The translations under genes were made by a program, and so were the position numbers. DNA of 64,000 nt from Kappaphycus alvarezii (lineage: Eukaryota; Rhodophyta; Florideophyceae; Gigartinales; Solieriaceae), in NCBI GenBank assembly GCA_002205965.3, contig NADL03000513.1, forward strand, positions 806,001-870,000. The letters run 5' to 3'. Under the pieces are notes generated by a model. That model worked only from the letters and a program-made list of their open reading frames with translations, made no database searches and was not told where the DNA came from. Below are positions 33,605 to 43,699 of this stretch, piece by piece (within the stretch, counting starts at the first letter, position 1; the number at the start of each line of letters is the position of its first letter).

Positions 33605-34760
33605 CCTACCACCAAGGGGTAGCGCCGCAGGGGGATCCGGACTCCGCCCAAACCACCTCGTCGAGCTTCTGCAGGTCCCACCAGTTGTCAATGGTGGACG
33701 GAGCTTGCTAGCTTCTCTAACTAGTGTGGTCAACTTGCTAGCCAACGGGAAGGCCCCTGCGGCTATATCGGCATGGATCGCAGGTGCGCCGCTCACAGCA
33801 CTCCTAAAACCAGACGGGGGAATCAGACCGATCGCCGTGGGCGAGACCCTCCGTCGCTTGGTGGGAAGATGTTTGCTGACTTGCATTTCCGAGAAGGCTT
33901 CCGAATACTTCCAGCCACTACAGTTGGGAGTAGCAACGTCAGGAGGATCTGAGGCAGTTGTCCACGCTGTGCGGCGACTTTATGAGGAGCATGGCGAATC
34001 GGCAGAGTATGCACTGTTAACCGTTGACCTTCAAAACGCATTCAACCTGGTCAGCCGAAGTGCGTTTTTGAAGGAGGCCGAGGAGAGGTTCCCGGAGCTC
34101 TTACCTTGGGTCAATTACACGTACGCGGTAAACCCAGGTCATCTGTGGTGTGGGGATGATATGCTCCGGAGCGTGGTAGGCGTGCAGCAAGGGGATCCTC
34201 TGGGTCCACTTTTATTCTCCCTTGTGCTGCAAAAAGTGACGCGGGAACTGAAAACCCGCCTGGAAAATGTGGCCGACACCACAGGCAGGTCTTCTCTACT
34301 CCTTCAGCTATGGTACTTGGACGATGGGTATATAGTGGGCACCCATGAAGCCATTCGGAGGGCACTACAATTCCTCTCTTCCGCGGAGGTGCGTGCTTTG
34401 GGTTTGCACCTCCGCATGGATAAGTGTGCCGTCTGGTGGCCAACCGCTCCCCCCCCGTCTGTTCAGCAGTCCTTCCCAGCCGACCTTCGCCAGGACTATA
34501 GTGAAGGGACAAAAGTGCTTCACGCCCCAATCGGATCGGACCTATACGTGGAGCGCGAGTTCTCAAAGCATGTCGCTTCACTGAAGCCTCTGCTCAGCGC
34601 TTTGTTAACCCTGGAGGACACTCAAGTAGCTCTCCATCTACTACGGACCCGCTTCGGCGTATGTCGCATTAACTACCTCCTACGTGTAGTTCCCCTCATT
34701 CCACTGCTAAGGGTGCCGCGGAATTCAATTCCGCTGTTGAAGCTACACTGCGGGGGTTGA
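33605..34760 (+). pseudogene. LINE reverse transcriptase fragment (copy i)
   Basis: One long open frame with no need for its assumed start at 33705: it is open from the RT entry motif SAAGGSGLRPNHL. It has LLKPDGGIRPIAVGETLRRL, motif A LLTVDLQNAFNLV, motif B VVGVQQGDPLGPLLFSL, motif C WYLDDGYIVG (YLDD at 34314-34325), then HAPIGSDLYVE and LHLLRTRFG..YLLRVVP of the thumb. All catalytic aspartates are present and in frame. It ends at TGA 34758-34760, close to the piggyBac fragment, so the linker and nuclease are lost. This is the best-preserved RT core of the main LINE family. Confidence 0.85.
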
Positions 34761-34787
34761 TGGGCGGGGTTCTGGACAGCAACACTT

Positions 34788-35290
34788 TTGGTAAAACTGA
34801 AGAAGAATGAACTATCAGAAGTACCTTGGTCTCCCAGTGACGATTCCCGTGAAATTCAACCGCAGTCACAAACCGTAGACTCCACTGACAGCCCGCTTGG
34901 TTTAGCGCCGAGAGTATTGGAATGTCCACGCGAAAACAATGCATTTTATCATCCTCTCTTTGATTTGGAATGCACGGACGTTGATCGGGGAGCGGTGTTC
35001 GAGATTCCCAGGGTTCTATCACAAGTGACCTCAAAGGTTGACGCCCTTGTGCATTTGTATCTTCCGGATAGTTTGATTAGTGACATTGTGCTATGTTCTA
35101 ACAAATATATTGCTATTAACGTAACTTCATCTCGTCGTCAACGTCCTATTACTGAAACGGGTATACTGCAGTTCATCGCTATCATCTTCTATTTGGGCGT
35201 GGTACAACTTCCAGGAAAGCTGGATCTTTGGTCCACCCATCCGGAGATGCCACTACACGCAATTGCAAATGAACACGGCATACCTATAAT
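34788..35290 (+). pseudogene. piggyBac-like transposase, N-terminal fragment
   Basis: An open frame of 175 codons. Residues 75-135 carry LVHLYLPDSLISDIVLCSNK, RPITETGILQFIAIIFYLGV, LPGKLDLWSTHPEMPL. This is the start of the piggyBac transposase domain (helices before the catalytic core; typical pattern: TN-Y, r-p-i-t..ei..fl-gi, p..dyWs). An acidic or Ser-rich N-terminus precedes it. The DDD catalytic residues lie further downstream in the family and are missing. The frame runs straight into gypsy gag sequence at about 35290, so the transposase was cut there. Confidence 0.7.
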
Positions 35291-35299
35291 GACATTGAC

Positions 35300-35804
35300 T
35301 TTGCTTCCACTTTAAGAACGGTACCGCGGAAAACTGGTGGTACACGCTTGTTCCTGAAAATTTGTCCCGCTGACGTGGGAAGCGTTCAAACTCCTAGTTG
35401 AAGATAAGTTTGTTCCCCAGTATAGTTTTATCAGAGCTCGTGACAAGCTTACCAAGCTCCGCCAGAAAACAAGTGTGGCAGCGCATCTCTCGGAGTTCAG
35501 GAATTTGGTTATCAATATTCCCGGTATAAGTGAGTCGAAAAAACTGGCGCGGTTCTGTGAAGGTCTCCAACCACATATTCTTCTTGAGGTCCGTAAGGGG
35601 AATCCATCCAAGTTCGAGGCTGCTACCACTATTGGTCTCAAAGTTGATGGAGAATTTTACGGAACAGATTTCTTCACTGGGAGAGGTTCATTTTCAAACA
35701 ATCTAAATGCCTCAGGCCCTTCACCAATGGAGATAGGTAACCTGGAACGTAGTCACAATGGGCAGCTTCAGATAGACTTGATGGAGAACCGATGCTTTAC
35801 GTGA
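35300..35804 (+). pseudogene. G1 gag (capsid part)
   Basis: Gag fragment. GTAENWWYTLVPENLS (about 35315-35365) matches the conserved AxxWW step. After a shift near 35370 the frame continues PLTWEAFKLLVEDKF, AHLSEFRNLVINIPG, ARFCEGLQPHI, PMEIG. The zinc knuckle follows as CFT-stop-HKVGC: TGA at 35802-35804 falls exactly where the second cysteine (TGC or TGT) is expected. Capsid function is lost. Confidence 0.75.
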
Positions 35805-36149
35805 CATAAAGTGGGATGTAGACCTTGGAAATAAAGAAAATGAAACTGGAATAAAGGTAACAGGGGTGTTAATCGCATAGTGGCGAACAATACACAGGCA
35901 GGACAAAGTAATGATTTGCATGGCTTTGACTTGGAAAACTAGTTGGTCCACCAGACTTGGGAAACACTCAGGTGAGACCAGTAGTGGGTGTGAACAGATG
36001 TCCCAATGAACAAAGTGAATCTTTTGTGGACATCACCGGAGCTAAATTCTCATAGAACAGGAAAAATTCGAGAATCTCCGAAGCCGAACCTAATGGAATC
36101 ACGTGTAGTCATGATGACAGCATCTAAACTGATGGAACTATACCAGTGG

Positions 36150-36505
36150 AGCTTTAGTAAGTACTTGAAGGTAGACTGAATGGAATAGCTGTCAGGGTAC
36201 TAAAGGACGATGGATGCAATACAAACGTGCTTTCAGCCGAGTTCCTGAAGCGAAATAGGAACTTGTTTGAGATTCGGTGTGAACAAGTCATTGTTTGCCA
36301 TTCACGGAAGGGAGTTACTGAGGAAGTCCTTGAGATCATTTTCAACGGAACTATTCAGTTAGGCGAACATAAATATACTTCTAGTTGGGCTGCGTCCCAA
36401 ACCAGGTATGTTGTTCTGTTGGGAATGCCGTGGCATGTTGCCCACAATCCACGTGTCGACTATCGGAAACGTGATGGTGAAAGATGCTTCAATTCCAGTG
36501 ATTGA
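36150..36505 (+). pseudogene. G1 aspartic protease
   Basis: The frame from about 36150 reads RVLKDDGCNTNVLSAEFLKR, the retropepsin active-site strand with DDG in place of the common DSG/DTG, then VVLLGMPW, the second flap strand (ILG-x-P-W). It ends at TGA 36503-36505. A degraded but recognisable retroviral-type protease, located between gag and RT as expected. Confidence 0.65.
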
Positions 36506-36689
36506 TTGCGATGACGGAAGCCGTATTGATGTGTCCAATTTGGGAGTGAAGAAATTTAGACGATTTCTGAGGCAAGGGGGTGACTTCGAAGTATCTCAGT
36601 TACTTGAAGTTCACAGTATGAGAGGAGTGACAGATTCAAAGTTCGATAGAAGACTGAGTCAGATTACTTGATAATTTTCAATAGGTCTT

Positions 36690-38030
36690 TCAGGATGAAT
36701 TGCCAAGTGGAATTCCTCCGATTCGATCAGTTGATCATGAGATCAAAGTGGAGGAAGGAGCAAAGGCACCTCATCGACCTTTATTCCAGTTGTCTCCATC
36801 CGAGCTTAGGGCAGCAAAAGAGTACGTCTAGTCTCTTTTGAGGAAAAGGAAGATCAGGTCCAGTAAATCAATATATGGAGCACCACTTATCTTTGTTAAA
36901 GAAAGAGATGGAAAACTTAGAGGTGTTGTCGATTATCGCGCTTTGAATCGCATCACCAAAAAGAATAATGCTCCATTCTCTCGTTCTGATGAAGTGTTCG
37001 ATCGACTTGGAGATGCGAGATTCTTCCCCATGCTTGATCTGAAAACGGGATTTCATCAGATAATGACGACACCAGAAGACGTCGAAAAGACTGCGTTAGT
37101 ACAAAGTATGGAAACTTTGAATATATTCTTACGCCAATGAGACTTTGCAACGCTCCTGCTACGTTCCAAACTTTGACGCACCAGATCTTCTATGATTGCA
37201 TCGATATCTTCCTGGTTTTCTATATGAATGATCTTCTTATATTAATTAAGAATGAGGAAGAACATTACGAAAATCTGGAAATTGTATTAAAGAGACCTAA
37301 GGGTCAAAAGAAGTACACATCTCCGAAGAAATGCTCTTTCTTTCATATTGAACTGGAGTTTTTGGGTTTAATAGTCGAGAAGGACGGCATTCGTGTTAAT
37401 TCCGAGAAGGTTGAAGTCTTAAAAACTTGGCCGAGACCTGAATCTCTAACGGAGTTTAGAAATTTCTTAGGTCTAATAAAGTTTTTCCGTAGGTTCATTC
37501 CGAAGTTATCTGCAATTGCGGCACCTCTCACAGATCTGACAAAGAAAGGTCGAGGTATAGGGAAATGGGATCAACAGTGTGATGAAGCTTTCCAGAAGCT
37601 AAAGGAAGCGATGACATTGGCTCCAATCTTAGTCGCTCCTAATTGGAAAAAGCCATTTCGTGGTCATGTAGATGCTTCACAGCTCGCTGTTGGTGGAACT
37701 CTGACGCAGTTGGATGAGAATGGAAAAGATCGCGTAATTTATTTCTATTCAAAGAAGCTTTCCCCAACTGAGTCGGACAACACTGCAAACGACAGAGAGC
37801 CGCTGGCTTTGATTAGCTTTCTGGGAAGATTAAGGTGCTACATTCAAGGGTCCGAATTTGAGATTATCACAGACAACCAGGTGCTTAAGAGCTTCTTCAA
37901 AAAACCGAAACTGAGTCGGAAAGAAGCACGTTGGTTGGAAACTCTCGGTAACTTCGGAATCTTTCCCATCACACTGAAGCCTGGAAGAATTCATGTCTTG
38001 TGAGACGCATTATCCAGAGCCTTGTACGTG
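36690..38030 (+). pseudogene. G1 reverse transcriptase and RNase H
   Basis: Starts with LPSGIPPIRSVDHEI and a TAG at about 36828-36830. GAPLIFVKERDGKLRGVVDY is the finger region. Motif A FPMLDLKTGFHQ keeps its aspartate. A one-base shift lies near 37096, before YGNFEYILTPMRLCNAPATF. Motif C is FYMNDLLIL: the first aspartate of Y-x-D-D is N (AAT at 37227-37229). Connection: FLGLIKFFRRFIPKLS. RNase H: VDASQLAVGGTL, DREPLAL, ITDNQVLKSF with the expected D, E, D. The frame is closed by TGA at 38001-38003 inside HVL-stop-DALSR. Non-functional. Confidence 0.82.
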
Positions 38031-38269
38031 ATGAGAGGAGATAGTGACGTCTCAGTGAATGAGGTTGAAGTTCCCTACCTTGATGTTGATCAGATTATTC
38101 CTAGGTATGATGATTACCAGTTCTTTGTTCCAGTGGTAAAGGCCATGGAAGGAGAGTGGCCAGAGAATATGGCCCAGAAGCAGAAACTTAAAAGAATTCT
38201 GCAAATGTTCCGAAAATATGGTTCGAGGCTGTTTATTATGGAAAGTTGCGCGTACCAAGAAGGTCAGTT

Positions 38270-39130
38270 TCGGATATTTTGCAAATTGCTCACGACTTGA
38301 AAGTTGGTGGACATTTCAAATTTGCGAAAACACTGTCCAGATGAGAAAAATTCCATTGGAAACATAGGAGCCGGGATGTTAGAAAGTATTGTGAAGGATG
38401 TCTCACGTGTCAGCAGTATAAGGACTCTAATCAAGAAAAATTGACTGATCCAATGTCACTGGAACTGCCTGACCGCAAGTGAGGATCATTAGCTACAGAT
38501 TTCATTGTGAGGCTACTCATGACTAAGAGCGGTCAAGATGCGATCACAACTTGGGTTGGTTGACTTACTCGTCGAGTCCATTTTCTGAAATCCAAAACAT
38601 CTGATACCGCTGAGGACACGGCTCGAGACTTTTTCGCGAACATCTTCAATAACCACGGGTTGCTGGACGATGTGACCTCACATAGGGACAGCAAGTTCAT
38701 TTAAAAGTTTTGGAAGAAACTGATGAATCTTTGTGGGGTGAAATTGAGAATTTCTACCAGTAGACACCACAAACAGATGGTGCTTCCGAGACTATGAATA
38801 GGATGATCGAGAACTGTCTCCGTTGCTGTTGATCGTATCATCAGAATGACTGGGATGACCTGCTTCCTTCTGCAGAATTTCCATACAACTCGGCTGAGAG
38901 CGATGATCTTGTTATGTCACCATTTGAGCTGGACTTGAGATGGACACCTAAATCGCCATTGGAATTCTTGGCTAGCAGCAGCATACCTCTTCAGAGTTTG
39001 GACGACTTTCGTGCCAAGCTCAAGGTTTCTCCCGAGGATGCGCAATTTGCCTACAAAATGGCAACAGCTCGGCAAGCTGCATATGCTTCAAGGCGATACA
39101 AGGTTCCAGATTATAGAGTTGGTTAAAAGC
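38270..39130 (+). pseudogene. G1 integrase
   Basis: The zinc-binding H..H..C..C region appears as IAHDLKVGGHFKFAKTLSR, then YCEGCLTCQQYKD. The core has ATDFIVRLLMTKSGQDAITT, then SHRDSKFI, the second catalytic D. The third segment has TDGASETMNRMIENCLR near 38775 and DWDDLLPSAEFPYNSAES, with SPFELDLRWTPKSP at 38914. At least four stops and one shift break it. The order and spacing are those of Ty3/gypsy integrases. Confidence 0.75.
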
Positions 39131-39139
39131 TTTGGATCA

Positions 39140-39593
39140 ATCGTTCGTTGTTTACGGATGTTTATTGTAGGTCCCAGGATTCTAAAATGCTTGGTGCGCG
39201 CAGATTTGGGCCATTTGTGGTTAAGGAGCTAATTGGTAAGAATGCTGTTCGACTGGATCTCCCTGTTCATTTTGAAATCCATGCAGTCATTCATATCATT
39301 CACACCAAACCACATTTCGAGCAGCCATATGACATTGCTTTACCCATTCCTCTTGCACCTGCACCGCTTGAACTGCCTGGCGGACCAGAAAAGGAAGTTG
39401 AGGTTATCTTGGATCACAAAAAGGTTGGACGCGGCTACAAGTTCCTTTTTTGATGCGTGGTGTGCCACGTCACGATGTGGAGTGGAAACCAACGAGGGAC
39501 TCTGTAAATGTTATGGAAGATGGATCTGTCATGGTAACTGAGGCTTTTCAGCAGTATATTCGGAAGAACAATATACTTCCGCAGTACCATTGA
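39140..39593 (+). pseudogene. G1 integrase C-terminus with chromodomain-like tail
   Basis: MLGARRFGPFVVKELIGKNA, VRLDLP, HAVIHIIHTKPH is the GPY/F module. Then EVEVILDHKKVGRGYKFLF, a stop, and RGVPRHDVEWKPTRDSV and VTEAFQQYIRKNNILPQ resemble the chromodomain-type tail (VE-IL-H, W-P) that targets chromatin in chromoviruses. Ends at TGA 39591-39593, 18 bp before the polypurine tract. Confidence 0.65.
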
Positions 39594-39625
39594 CGAGGAC
39601 TACATCAGTCCGGGGGAGGGACTAG

Positions 39626-40055
39626 TGTAATAATGTCTCTGTTACACCGCTGTGTAATAGAGACTTGTTCGCTTTTTTTATTTCAGTTCTCTATTACACG
39701 GTGGTGAAACAGAGAAACTGCATCGCCGTTAATGAATGTAGAAGTTTGATTTTCCGCCAATGTTTTTATTTGACGTGGAGCCCCACGTCATCGTTTTATT
39801 TAATTAGTTCTATTCTAGATAATACAATTCTATAGTTACACCTCTACTTTCTCGCAAGTTCTACTAAGCTAACAAAGTATAGAATTTATAGAGTAGAGCT
39901 ACAGTACTGTCTATTTAAAGGGGGCTCATCTGGATTCTTGTGGGAATCCAGGTACACTCCAGACACCGTTTGCCCTTAACTTTCTGAAACCCACTACCAT
40001 CGTCTCTACTATTCTTTCAGCAGCGCTCTGGCTGCCTTCTTCTCTGTTTCACACC
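39626..40055 (+). other. Probable 3' LTR of G1 (right end uncertain)
   Basis: Starts tgtaataatgtctctg just after the polypurine tract. It holds alternating inverted copies of tctctattacac at 39635-39715 and a TATA-like tatttaaa at 39912-39919. No partner LTR exists in the window, so the end near 40055 is estimated only. Confidence 0.45.
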
Positions 40056-40329
40056 CTGAATTTGGCCAAAAAGTATCAGGGGCGAATTAAGGCGTCTGGC
40101 GGTGCTTGAACCAAATGGAGAAATCCATGCTCTTGATATGTGTAAGAAAACTAGGGTATGATGCAAAGTAGAACCATACTATAGCAGCAGGGACCGAATT
40201 ACTGCCGCGAAAGGCGCTGATTCAGGTGTTGCCTAGGGGCAGGGCCTCTTCTCAGCCGTGTGAACTGCCTCTGTTGGCTTCTTTTGCAATGGAAATTTGG
40301 AGGACCGGAATTTGCTACACGGATGCCGG

Positions 40330-40834
40330 TCCGATGGTCGAAAAAAGAGACGCTTTATGTATTGAAGGCAGCAATAGAATCCTTGTATTTCGCAGTGGCT
40401 TTAACGGAGGGCTGCAAAAACGTATTACACGGCTGGTAAAAAGCAGAATTATATGCGAAAATCGAAGGGGCTGCAATGTCCTTTGAAGAGGTGAGACCGA
40501 TTCTCAGGATTGGCTTATTCTCATTGAGAGATTTGACGGGCAATTGGAACTCCTTCAACATTGTGCTGTTAAGCACTCCACCCGCTAGAGATCAGACGCA
40601 GTTTGCAAGTCAACTGTCGAAATATCCCGCTCCTTTCCATGTGCAGGAGGGAGACACGACCTGCAGAAGGTAGCCCAGTTTGTAGAATCCAGAGCGGTGA
40701 CGAAGTAATTGGAATGAAGCCTGTGCGTCGCCAATCTCCATAACTGGGTACAAAAATAGCTCCATGGACTGTACATGATCAGGGAAATGTTGTGCCATAA
40801 ACACCGAGGAACAAATGAGAGATTTTAAAACCAA
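40330..40834 (-). pseudogene. LINE relic: RT thumb and linker (copy j)
   Basis: Two minus-strand frames. 40610-40834 has EIGDAQASFQLLRHRSGFYK, LGYLLQVVSP, equal to the thumb LEDTQVALHLLRTRFG..YLLRVVP of copy i. 40355-40576 has LKEFQLPVKS, RIGLTSSKDIAAPSIFA, equal to RELQLPVTP..GIGLTSAKNIAAAAF of copy f. The copy therefore links the i and f segments and shows that they belong to one polyprotein. It is truncated on both sides. Confidence 0.75.
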
Positions 40835-40837
40835 AGT

Positions 40838-40880
40838 GGGGAAAAAGGTTGGGTTCTTTAATATTTGAAAGATGTGGCCT
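40838..40880 (-). mobile_element. 43-bp LINE 3'-tail fragment, upstream of copy j
   Basis: ggggaaaaaggttgggttct..ttgaaagatg follows the tail in reverse orientation with several changes. It sits 4 bp from the 5' end of copy j in the same orientation, a tail-then-truncated-copy arrangement. Confidence 0.5.
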
Positions 40881-41639
40881 GCTGTGTCCCTGTATATTCC
40901 GCCAGATAGCTGATATTCGTACTGATATCTACAGTGTAACCTTCTCTAAAGTAGCGGCTCAATACCAGCCATCAAGCATGCTGCGTTGGACATTACAGCA
41001 GTTGCAGCGTGGCTTTGGGAGAGCACCGCTCGGACCTTTCCGTAGGTCGACATCACCCTCACAGAGACACCCCGGGCGATGTCGGTAAGCACTTAGTAGG
41101 AATTCAGGTGCAAATAAGATAGTTCACGCGCCATATTTCTATCGCGAAGTATGTCAAGGGACTGCAGGATCACGGCCCAAAACGTATAAGACGTGTTGGG
41201 CGAATGGTTGTTGGTGGAACTCTACTGTAAGGTATGCAATCCGAGCTTCCAATGCCTAACACAATCAATAGCCGTTGTATTCAAGATTAGCTTCCCCGAG
41301 TTGCGAAAAGAACAAGTGTTAACTCCTGGTCTAATGGCTAGTGATGCATATCTTGTAATTTCTATGCTACTCGATATACAAGCCGCTTGAATAACATGGA
41401 CATCATGGACATCATTAGGTTTGTTGAGGGCGTGAAGGGATAGCAATATTCGAGCTCGAGAACGCAGGGAGATCTGATTTCGGAAAGGCGGAAAGGTTTT
41501 GTGGAGATTGAAGAACGGAAGGGATGGGAGACAAGGAGCAAGGTTGATCGTCACTTTTTCGTTCATCTCCTAGATATTTGTCTAGTTTCTCCCGAAAGTT
41601 ATCTTATCACACCCGTAGTATCTATCCTCTATAGCGTTG

Positions 41640-42060
41640 TCCTCATATGAGGCACAATTTGTCCTAATATGAGGGCAAACTTCTTTGTAAAACAAAAATG
41701 GACAGTAACTAATTTTTTTGGGAGCCTGTAAGTATTAACTAACAAGTATAACCTAAAAAGCATAGAATTACTGTAAGGAGGCGCTAAGCGGCTTCCAACT
41801 CTGCACCACTCCGGCTAAAGCATTCAACTACTAGATAAAATGTGGCAAATTGGCACTAAAAGCAAAGGTTTTCAAGTTAAATAAAGTAGTTTGTACTATG
41901 ACTTGCGCTAAAATATCCGAAACGTTTGTTTTGATCAAGTTTCACTGCTGTTGAAACTATAGGTTAGTAATAAAACGACAGAAAAATAATATTTTTTACT
42001 TAAAGGTATTAGCCGTAAGTTATGCCCTCATGTGAGGACAGTGGTCCTATAGACACTAGT
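41640..42060. mobile_element. MITE-like element with palindromic ends
   Basis: The left end has two adjacent palindromes, gtcctcatatgaggcac and gtcctaatatgagggc (41638-41676). The right end has tatgccctcatgtgaggaca then gtggtcctat (42020-42050), which is the inverted partner of the left (tgtcct-a/c-a-t/c-atgagggca). About 400 bp in between is AT-rich with no coding sequence. The right end also resembles 2289-2375. Family and target duplication undetermined. Confidence 0.5.
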
Positions 42061-43108
42061 GGGTTACAAATATCACGATTTGACTACAGTACAGCGCACC
42101 TCAAATAGCCTTTCGAAAATTCTCGAAGCGCCACGTGTATGGCTGGAAAGTGGCGGGGCGAATGCAGTATTGTACTTGTACAGTACACCCAAAACAGTAC
42201 AAAGCCTACCTGTTACCTCTACTTCTGTCCTCCTTTCGTTATTACCGCGCGCCGAATTTTGCCTCTCGTGGCCCGAGCTCCTCAAGAGGAAGCACAGCAC
42301 TAAGTCCATATATTCGCCTCCCCCGGGCACCTCAGCTGCTACAGAAAGGTCTTATAAACAAATATGGACTGAATATGTAATGATTGAGTGCGATGAACAC
42401 ACTATTTTCTGAATTTACTAGATTTTTTCAAAAACAAAAGGCGGTCAACGCATTTTTTTGCAGTATTTTTAATGATTAAATCTATGAGAGAATGCGCCAT
42501 CATTGTGCAAAAGACAAATCGTTGAGCAAATAAATCATAACTCGCCCCTTTGGGAATGCCTTTTCAGGCATTTTGCAGCAGCTACAACTCTGAACTGCAT
42601 ACCTACGACGCGAATACCACGTTCGCAGTAATTTCGGACCACCTGCTTTCTCGCTTGAGTTCCATCCTACCCTATTTGATACCAACAACAAACTACCCGT
42701 TTGCAACGAATAGCGTCCCCTCGACGCAACGCATTGTCCATACTGTGATAATTTTCAGCGCCAAACTAAGCTGAAAAATGTAATCATGGAATTACTCAGC
42801 CCACTTGACTTGCGTGTCGTCATATTTTAATTAATGAACAAACGCCAAAGCATTTCTCCACGATAATTAGATCGCTTGAAATACTGGGAATCACTGAAAA
42901 TTTTCTACGGGAAAAAGAAAAAACAGAAGGCTTCTTCTCTGGATGAATCAGTCGTTAAAGCTCGGCGCCCCCCCTGATACTATTTTTCAGACAGCACTAC
43001 TCAAGATCAGAGGCATCTTTCCACTAAAGTTCTGCGGTCAACAAGAGCCAGCTTGTACTGCATCTTATTCAAGATCTTTCCATGAAAAGAACGCATTTCC
43101 TGATAGAC

Positions 43109-43690
43109 TCATAAGCCCGAAAACCCAGCTGGGTAATACGAGGGGCATCCACTTGCCATTCCGGTTGGATTAACGGATAAATCCGTTTTGAAAATATGCA
43201 ACTTTTGATTTGCACTGGAGTAGACCTTGCGAACATTTCCGTACGGTTCACAAATGGGCTGAAACGTAACATCGGTTGCATACCGAGCCATGTGGCACTG
43301 ATAGAAGAATTTTTTATTGACGGGTGTCTTCGTGCTTCTCTTTTGAGAGTGATACAATACATACTGCCTTTCAAACGTGTCGGAGGTCATATTGATAAAC
43401 TTTGTGATCATTAATTCGAACGTTGTACCATTGATAAAAAACCACTTCCCATTATGTCTAATGCTTGGGCGTGCTTTATGGTAATTAGCGTCATAAAAAA
43501 CGTCCTTCAGAGAGGGCGGAGATTTTGGACCCCTACTTTCATTGTAATTTTGTAGGATTAGGGTTCCAAACACGGCCCAAATGCTCAACAACTAGATTTG
43601 ATCTAAATTACGCATTTTAAAAATTGTGGGTGCTCCGCAAGGTTCATTGAAACTATCAAAGATAGGGGCGTCGCAGCCATTTTTGCATCG
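43109..43690 (-). pseudogene. Unknown ORF relic, about 190 codons
   Basis: Minus-strand frame 43109-43591 (160 codons), extending upstream in the same frame past one stop to about 43690 (PIFDSFNEPCGAPTIFKMRN). Composition looks coding rather than random: SIRHNGKWFFINGTTFELMI, FERQYVLYHSQKRSTK, VTFQPICEPYGNVRK. I do not recognise the family. It lies 1 kb beyond the MITE-like element and could be a transposase or a decayed host gene; neither is shown. Confidence 0.35.
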
Positions 43691-43699
43691 GAATTTTCA

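Larger units (their letters stand above)
35295..40055 (+). mobile_element. Ty3/gypsy chromovirus-like element lacking its 5' end (G1)
   Basis: A degraded LTR retrotransposon with gag, protease, RT, RNase H, integrase and a chromodomain-like tail in the Ty3/gypsy order. A polypurine tract (cgggggaggga, 39611-39621) precedes a probable 3' LTR beginning tgtaataatg at about 39626. No 5' LTR or gag N-terminus is found: piggyBac-derived sequence sits where they should be. The 3' limit is a guess, since there is no second LTR to compare. Confidence 0.78.

Noticed and set aside
42059..42412. Open frame of 117 codons after the MITE-like element
   Set aside because: No recognisable domain, overlapped by an ORF of 85 codons on the other strand; nothing favours coding.
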